This document shows, one piece after another, positions 57,885 through 64,000 of a stretch of 64,000 bases of DNA. The notes beneath the pieces were generated by a model that did no database searches, was not told the DNA's origin, and saw only the letters and a list, made by a program, of their open reading frames with translations. Numbering within the stretch: position 1 is the first letter of the stretch; the number at the start of each line of letters is the position of its first letter. Source of the stretch: Brachynemurus nebulosus. Lineage: Eukaryota > Arthropoda > Insecta > Neuroptera > Myrmeleontidae. The position numbers were made by a program, and so were the translations under genes. The stretch lies in the NCBI GenBank assembly GCA_035578155.1, contig JAPWDM010000017.1, forward strand, positions 5,468,482 to 5,532,481, in the 5' to 3' direction.

Positions 57885-58594
57885 CAATACGTTGAACTCA
57901 GTGATTTTAAATTTAACTTTCGCTTTTACTAAATTCATTTTCCAATACAACAGCAGCGGTGTTTTCTTTTAATTCAATTGTACTAACGTAGTTAATATTT
58001 TACTTTATACTTGTAACGGCCTAGATGTATTAATTTAATTAGTTTAGCTAATTTTTTGTTTAATAGTAATCTTCCATTACACTCTTATTTTTTTACTTAT
58101 CTAAATTTAACTTCTCTTATCTCTTATCTCTGTGTGAAAGATTCCTGTCAATTACCTATTTATTTATTTTTAAAAGCTAAAATTCCTTCTATGTTAGTCG
58201 GTGAATATTCGTTTAATTATCTTACCTTTTTTTCTTTTGTATATCTTTTCTTACGTAATTTACCTTAAATTTATCGACTGACATACTAGGTTATCTTTGC
58301 TTATTTTTTCCAATTGCTAAAACTATGCTTTATCTTGCTTTCTTGTAAATTTTACGTTTTATATTTTCCTTTTGTAAAACTTTTGCTTATGTAACTTCGT
58401 CTGAAAATTTTCTTCTTCTAAAATAAACCGACCCTCGAGAAAAATTTTTACAATTGTTCTATGTTTAACCGGGGCATGTTATCTTATAATAGAAAATCAT
58501 TCAGTAAATTCAACTTATAAAAATTCTAAAAATATTTGTTAAATAAATTTTGTTAACTGGACTTTATATCTTTTAATTTTGCAATTTCCTAACT
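57885..58594. repeat. ~0.7-kb direct repeat, copy 2
   Basis: Second copy, 1.68 kb downstream of the first. It starts AAATCAATACGTTGAA and ends near GCAATTTCCTAA. It lacks some of the T-run expansions of copy 1. Confidence 0.82.
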
Positions 58595-59741
58595 TGTATG
58601 TAAAAAAAATCGGTAATTGAGTGATAAAGTTATTTTGAACAAATAAATAATTAATAACAATTTCTTGTTTCAATAACAATTAACAATATAAATAAATAAT
58701 TAAAATTTAGGAAAATGTTAAATGGCCACAATTTAGTTTAGAAATAAATTACATAATATTAAAAGTTTTGTCAGTCAGTAAATATTTTAGTAAAATATAA
58801 AAAAGAACAAGAAAAAATGATCATTACGTAAGAAAATATAGAGAATTTACGAAACACAATAATTAAAAGAGAACGTAGGAAAATATAGAAAATTTACGAA
58901 ATACAAATATTTACTGACCAATACAAGCATGCTATAAAATTTTAAAGAAAATTAATTAATTATTAGGTTAGGTAGGTATCCTTAAATTACAATTAGTATG
59001 CAAACTTTAGGAAGTTAATAGACAATTAAGAGAAAATTTGAGTGACAGAAAAGTTAATAGAAATTTAACTGATTTACACTTTGTTAGAATCACTATGCAA
59101 AGTTAATTTGTTATTTCAAAATAGCACCAAACACCATGTAGCAAAGAAAGTATAAGAGTATGCGAAATGATTACTCATCTAAAGATTTCCACTATAAAGA
59201 TGGTACTGAACGGGCTTTAGAACGTTGAAACTATGGTGGCTGTTCTTGAAGCGAGATTTGAAGCGAACTCATGGCATGCGGATGTAATTCACATGAAAAG
59301 GCATACACTCCAAACACAGTTTAAATAATAGTTTGTTTCACAAACAGTTACGAAACGAGATGACGTAAGAGTGTCATTTGGAATTCAAAAATTCCAAAGG
59401 GTTATCCATGTTATCTACCTAAATAATGCATAACGTTATGCATACTAATACAGTGAAAATATCATCACTAAAGTAAATTTAATTTAGAAAAATAAATTTG
59501 CAGGTCAGATTATTTTGTGAAAATTTACAGTTGATAATTATGTAAATTATTTAATTTTGTCTAAGTGTCACTGACTTTTTTAAAATTTTTAACAACGATG
59601 GCAGTGGAATTTTAACTGTCATTAAATTTTTTTTATTTAAAGCTTGTCATCAGTTATTTTTGATATTTCCTTGTAATTTTAGTGTGAATTGTGATCTGTA
59701 AGATATTTCTGATATGTATTTAATTATTATGGTGGTTTAAA
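58595..59741. other. AT-rich DNA, nothing recognised
   Basis: Includes a short imperfect duplication of GAAAATATAGAxAATTTACG around 58830 and 58880. No gene recognised. Confidence 0.35.
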
Positions 59742-59839
59742 ATGTCTGGTGATAATTCTTGTGCTGCTAAATTTTGTTTAAATCATTCAAAACAAAATTC
59801 CAATTTATGTTTTTTCTGAGTGCCGTTTGATGCAAATTT
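59742..59839 (+). pseudogene. THAP-domain first-exon remnant
   Basis: ATG 59742 opens 32 codons beginning MSGDNSCAAKFC, followed by LNHSKQNSNLCFF, an in-frame TGA, and VPFDANL. A GTAAGT donor follows at 59840. The Cys pair, the short basic linker, the Phe-Phe and the [FV]P segment match the amino third of the THAP zinc finger, used by P-element-type transposases and host DNA-binding proteins. The exon break at this point is also typical. No downstream exon with the rest of the THAP fold was identified. The TGA suggests a pseudogene; a sequencing error cannot be excluded. Confidence 0.5.
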
Positions 59840-61177
59840 GTAAGTATTATTATAATTTGAATGCTTATGTAAAAGTACGTTAAATAATAAAGAATTATCA
59901 ATATTTTATAATAATTCAGTTAATATTTTCGATTTCGACAGTGGTTGGTGCTAATAGGTCGTGACGATCTAAATTCTCGTGTTGAATACTGTCATTAATT
60001 TCGCGTTTGCTCATTTTTTTTGAAGAAAGTTGCTTTTAGTTGTTCATCTAGTTTAACATGACCCTTATTAACCCTCAATCTCACATGTAATCACACATAT
60101 ACATATCAAAATATACACATACAATCACAAAAGTAAAATAGGACATACATAATTGTTTGTACTTATATCAAAATAGGATAGAAAGTGCGTTTCGCTACTG
60201 CCTATGGTACTGATCTTTTATTTATACTGTGCTCCAAATTTAAACCATTAGCGAGTCGACTGCTTCCTGGATTTGTCCATTAAAAGTAACACATAATTTC
60301 AGGTTAACAAACTTCCACAATTGTATAATATGCCACTCAATGTTCCCATTTTACAAGTTTTATTCAAACTGTCACATAATTTTGTTACAAAATTCCTGTT
60401 ATAAGACAGTCTATTAAGAAACTGAATAAATAAAAATGTAAATTTAATTAAATTAACCATTGTCAAAGATGAAATTAAAAGAGAAAATTTAGATTCTACA
60501 TATAACCGTTAAATTACATGTGACCAAAAATTTACATTTTAAAACTGATTACATTATTGCAATAATAGAGAAAATATATTAAAAAAATTACTTAAGCATA
60601 CCTGCTATAAGAAAGTCCGATCGGGATTACAAAAAAAATCAAGTTAAAATGAGACTGGCATAATCGAACAACTGATATTTATAACGTAGTTTACCTACAA
60701 AACTATCTACTTATCGCGCGTAGTAATACCAACTTGAAAAAAAATGCAATAAATTTAACACAGCCAAAGTACAGCTCGCGCCAGCAGCGAAAGTACAGTG
60801 GGCGGCAACAAAATAAGTACAATAAAATTAACTTTGAAAATTAGCAATTTTTTTTTAAATTTGAAAACGTTGTACAGAACGTAACAAGTATATGCAAAAT
60901 TATCAACAATATTGTGGCTGATAGATGCCGGGATATATTTGGCCACATATTGCCAAGCCATAGTTTCTGGCAACATATTGCCGAAATGTGGCCGGGCCAC
61001 AATGTTCAGCAATATTTTCGGCAATATATAGCAATTTTGTTGCTCGTTTACAAGCCTCTTTACATATAATATGTATTGCATTTGTGTTAAATGATGTATA
61101 TATTTCATTTGTTTCTTTAAATATAGTCTGCCTACTGCATTGTTATCGATAAAAATCACACTTAACCATATATAACA
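59840..61177. other. AT-rich DNA, nothing firm
   Basis: A 134-aa minus-strand ORF (60755-61159) overlaps an imperfect palindrome, GGCCACAT...ATGTGGCC (about 60940-60991), and repeated GGCAATAT words. It is probably not coding. Confidence 0.35.
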
Positions 61178-62045
61178 ACGCTATTGAATTCTGATGCAAA
61201 AATGGGAAACGTGGGGAGCGAGGCAATGTGAAATCCCTAAAGGGCACACCCTCGATATTAACTGAATACAGATACAAAATTTCAGCCTTCTAGGTTTGCT
61301 CAAAGAGTCTCTAGGCGTGTTAGAAAATAAGCAAAAAAATCAAAGAAATATTGGCGTAAAAATCGTGGGGGTAAAAGTTGCAACCTTCAGAAAGAAGTGG
61401 CGGGCTATTAACTTAACATATACACAAAATTTCAGTCCTCTAGGTTTATTTGGGGAGATTTTGACCGGAACGAAACTGTTAAAAAACAAGAAAAATCATG
61501 ATCTTTTTGGTATAAAAATGGTGGGGGTAAGGGTTAAAATTTGAGACCCCCAAAAGGCCCCCCTTGATACTGACTTAATCCGAATACAAAATTTCAGCTC
61601 TCTAGGTTTAATTGGGGGACCTGTGCGAATGGTACAAACTTCGAAAACGTCGAAAAAACATGAAATTGTAGCTTAAAAATGGTAAGGGTGGAGGTAAAAT
61701 ATTAAAACCTCCAAAAAGCACAACCTAGGTACGAACTTTATCAACACACCAAATTTCAACCCTTGACGTTAATTCTGGGACGCTGTGGGCGTGTTAGATT
61801 CAGCCAAAATTCTTTTTCCCCCCCTCTACACCCACCAAATCATCCTAGGAAGCTGAATTTTGGATTTGTTGTAGAAAATTGAGCGAAATATTATATCCAA
61901 ACGGTTTGGAAAAGTTATATTTTTTGTTCATCACCCCGCACCCCCACCACCCCCTTAAAAGTTGGGTCGGATCCAAAATTTGCCCAAAATTTGACTTTGA
62001 TAGTATTGTTGTGCATCGGAATGAGCCGCACTTCTCATTTTTCCT
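61178..62045. repeat. Direct-orientation copy of the ~163-bp monomer array
   Basis: Begins ACAACGCTATTGAATTC and runs through the same monomers as 37090-37960, ending near ATCGGAATGAGCCGCACTT. More diverged than the 39-41 kb copies. The (AT)n tract and TIRs are absent, so this is a partial copy. Confidence 0.85.
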
Positions 62046-62305
62046 TCAACTTTTCAATTTCGAATCATTTGGTGCCTCTGATGGACAATTCTGAGTACAT
62101 ATCTATTTAAATTTAATGTTCTGAAATTTTACACAAAATCAGAATCTTATAGTACATCGATTGGCTCACTCAACGACTCTATTATGCTCAATCAACGACA
62201 CTAGTAAACTTATTCATATTTCAATAACATAATTTATTTTGTTAAAATTTTATTAAGATCGGTCCAGCTGTTTAATTAAAATCGTATTCGATCTCATCTT
62301 TTAAA

Positions 62306-63208
62306 TAGGGCTCCGAACCTAACCGTAACCGTAACCGAAAACCGGTAAAACTGATTGATTTTGCCGGAGAGTAACCGTTAACTGGAGCAAAATTATTTTT
62401 TTTAAAAAACCGTCAACCGATACAGAACCGTTATTTTTATCGTTCCGGTTCATACCTGAAATTCAATATTTAATTTTATTGTATAATCTTCAACAACGAA
62501 TTTCAAAATCTAACGAACTGATGTTTCTATAATATAGGTAGGTAGGTATGTGAATAAAATACACAATAACATTTGAAAAGTTCTCATGAATCAAAATATA
62601 AAATTTTACAAAGATAGTAACCAATAAACTTTTCTAACGTTCGTACATATGTCGTTAAAATATATTTTTTGTTTTATTTTATTTATTTATTTATTTATTT
62701 GTTGCTGTATCTCATGGTTAATTAGAATTAACAAACATGATAACTGCGTTCGACGATATTTTTAGATTAGATAGAAAAGGAACAGGTTACTGGTTTAGAA
62801 ATGAAAATTTATATTTCCAGGTTTTCTAATTTCAGAGGTTGCGTTTAGCGTATCAACTAATCAGGCGAGTGTCGAAAGAGCTTTCCCAGGACTAAAGTAA
62901 ACGCCTACTAAGGGAAAATGGTGTTTCGATAAATTCAAGCATTTTGAAAAATATTACGATTTGATTTTTCAAACGCTGATTTATGTTTTATAAAGGTAAT
63001 TTCTATAAAATAGGTAATATATCCACAATTCGCAAAAAAATTTAAACTTTTTTTTAAAACAGAAACCAAAAATCGAAAACTTAAGCCACAACCGAAATCG
63101 AAAATAACCTATACTCTATAACCGTAATCGTAATTGATATCGCTATTCTTTTTTTGCGTTGAACCGGAACTGAACCGGAACGAAAAAAAATTTCGGTTCG
63201 AAGCCCTG
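62306..63208 (+). mobile_element. hAT element remnant, 903 bp, with transposase C-terminal fragment
   Basis: Ends TAGGGCTCCGAACC and GGTTCGAAGCCCTG form an imperfect TIR, flanked by an exact 8-bp duplication CTTTTAAA (62298-62305, 63209-63216). Subterminal AACCGTAACCG / GAACCGGAAC words are repeated in opposite orientation. Near 62836-62900 the + strand reads SEVAFSVSTNQASVERAFPGLK then a stop, matching the hAT dimerisation motif (SxERxFS-like). This is an internally deleted hAT copy. Confidence 0.88.
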
Positions 63209-63216
63209 CTTTTAAA

Positions 63217-63912
63217 TCAGATATACTGAAATACTCTGCGATATTTATATTTTAATAGCGTATCTAATTTTCATACCTTGAGATACTCACATTGATAATT
63301 TTAAAAATACTTTATTTTGCGAGACATTTCGAGTTCACAGGTCTCTGAAGAATATTTCCGAACTCGCGTTAATTTGTTTCAAATTCTTAATAATATTAGA
63401 GCAAAGTGCAGATCCGTGCAGTCGTTTATTTTGGGTCTTTTTGAGTCCCCAGAACCCTAGATGGCAATTTTAAAATGTTCATTTTTCTCAGAATCTCAGT
63501 GAGATTTGAGCAAAAAATTTTGTTAAAATGCGTCCAGCCAATTATTTTGAGTTCGTTTTGGGATCTTAGGACCTTCAGGATCAATTATAATGTAACATTT
63601 ATTTTTTTCAGAATCAGTAGTTTTTGCGCAAAATTTGGTAATGATACGTCCAGTCGTTTAATTTAAGCTTTTTTTGAAGTCCTATAGTCTTGTTGGGTAA
63701 CTTTGACTTAATTTTGATATTTTTCTATCAATTCGTATGTCAATTTCACCTACTTGCTTATTCACTAACTGCATAACGAACGTTATATACGGTGGTGGGT
63801 GGAGCAAAATTTAGTCTCCAAACTAACGACATCTAGTGAAATTTTGCCCAACCTCAGTGAACCTAACGGAACATGATCTAACCTAACAGAACCTAACAAA
63901 ATTTTTTTAACA
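63217..63912. other. AT-rich DNA, nothing recognised
   Basis: Short diverged repeats of a TTTCTCAGAATC / CAAAATTTTGxTAAxATGCGTCCAG type occur about 110 bp apart (63480-63660). No gene. Confidence 0.35.
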
Positions 63913-63941
63913 TAACCTAACCTAACCTAACCTAGCCTAAC
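63913..63941. repeat. Short (TAACC)n telomere-like tract
   Basis: Four to five tandem TAACC units (one with G: TAGCC). The surrounding 63850-63990 is rich in single CTAACC words. The pentamer equals the insect telomere repeat (TTAGG complement), but so short a tract is only an interstitial copy. Confidence 0.7.
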
Positions 63942-64000
63942 AAAATTTTTTCTAACTTAACCGCACCTAAGAATTAAAAAATTCCCTAACAGATGGCGCA

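Noticed and set aside
57430..57895. 97- and 104-aa overlapping ORFs that look hydrophobic
   Set aside because: Hydrophobicity follows from T-rich DNA; no signal peptide/TM pattern or family convinced me, so they are mentioned only as content.
60755..61159. 134-aa minus-strand ORF
   Set aside because: It overlaps repeated GGCAATAT words and a palindrome and has no domain.
63913..63941. Chromosome end suggested by TAACC repeats
   Set aside because: Only four to five units, embedded in unique sequence; interstitial repeat is the simpler reading.

Overview
The window looks like repeat-rich arthropod (probably insect) genomic DNA. The support is very high A+T, GT-AG introns inside decayed transposase and polymerase genes, (AT)n arrays, a short (TAACC)n tract at the right end, and dense eukaryotic transposons: Polinton, BEL/Pao, Penelope-like, hAT and Tc1-like. 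I see no intact single-copy host gene. No bacterial operon, rRNA gene, recognised tRNA or CRISPR array was found.

The centrepiece is a fully bounded Polinton/Maverick (virus-like DNA transposon) at 11033-34479. It has long terminal inverted repeats and a perfect 6-bp target duplication (GTTGGT at 11027-11032 and 34480-34485). Its gene set is recognisable but decayed. On the + strand at left are a protein-primed family B DNA polymerase and an ORF of unknown function. On the - strand in the middle are a retroviral-type integrase, a fibre-like protein, a 51-aa ORF, a conserved Polinton protein and an FtsK/HerA-type packaging ATPase. On the + strand at right are an unknown ORF, a phospholipase-A2-like minor capsid protein, an adenain-like protease, a penton-like protein, a small ORF, the double-jelly-roll major capsid protein and a conserved 161-aa ORF. 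Nonsense codons, frameshifts and an integrase core deletion show it is a fossil. Two later insertions split capsid-maturation and structural genes. A BEL/Pao LTR retrotransposon (22389-27826, TSD ACAAT) cuts the protease just before its catalytic Cys segment. A 1982-bp Tc1-like non-autonomous element (27996-29977, TSD TA) cuts the penton gene.

Left flank (1-11026): AT-rich DNA, a 750-bp hAT-type MITE (3034-3783), a Penelope-like element with RT/GIY-YIG remnants between inverted arms that carry a hammerhead-ribozyme-like core (4709-7494), and a spliced mariner-like transposase pseudogene (7809-8617).

Right flank (34486-64000): a 2.4-kb TIR element (35982-38393) whose interior of degenerate ~163-bp monomers recurs inverted at 39.3-49.1 kb and again at 61.2-62.0 kb. 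A non-autonomous LTR retrotransposon with only gag-like ORFs (42149-48862, TSD GCGG) is inserted in the inverted copy. A Tc1-like element at 49765-51272 holds a strikingly regular ~103-bp array of perfect heat-shock-element sequences. Small hAT derivatives lie at 52086-52423 and 62306-63208. There is a ~0.7-kb direct repeat pair (56.2 and 57.9 kb) and a THAP-domain exon remnant (59.7 kb).

The nesting gives relative ages: Polinton first, then BEL and Tc1-like insertions into it; TIR/satellite element first, then the LTR element into it.
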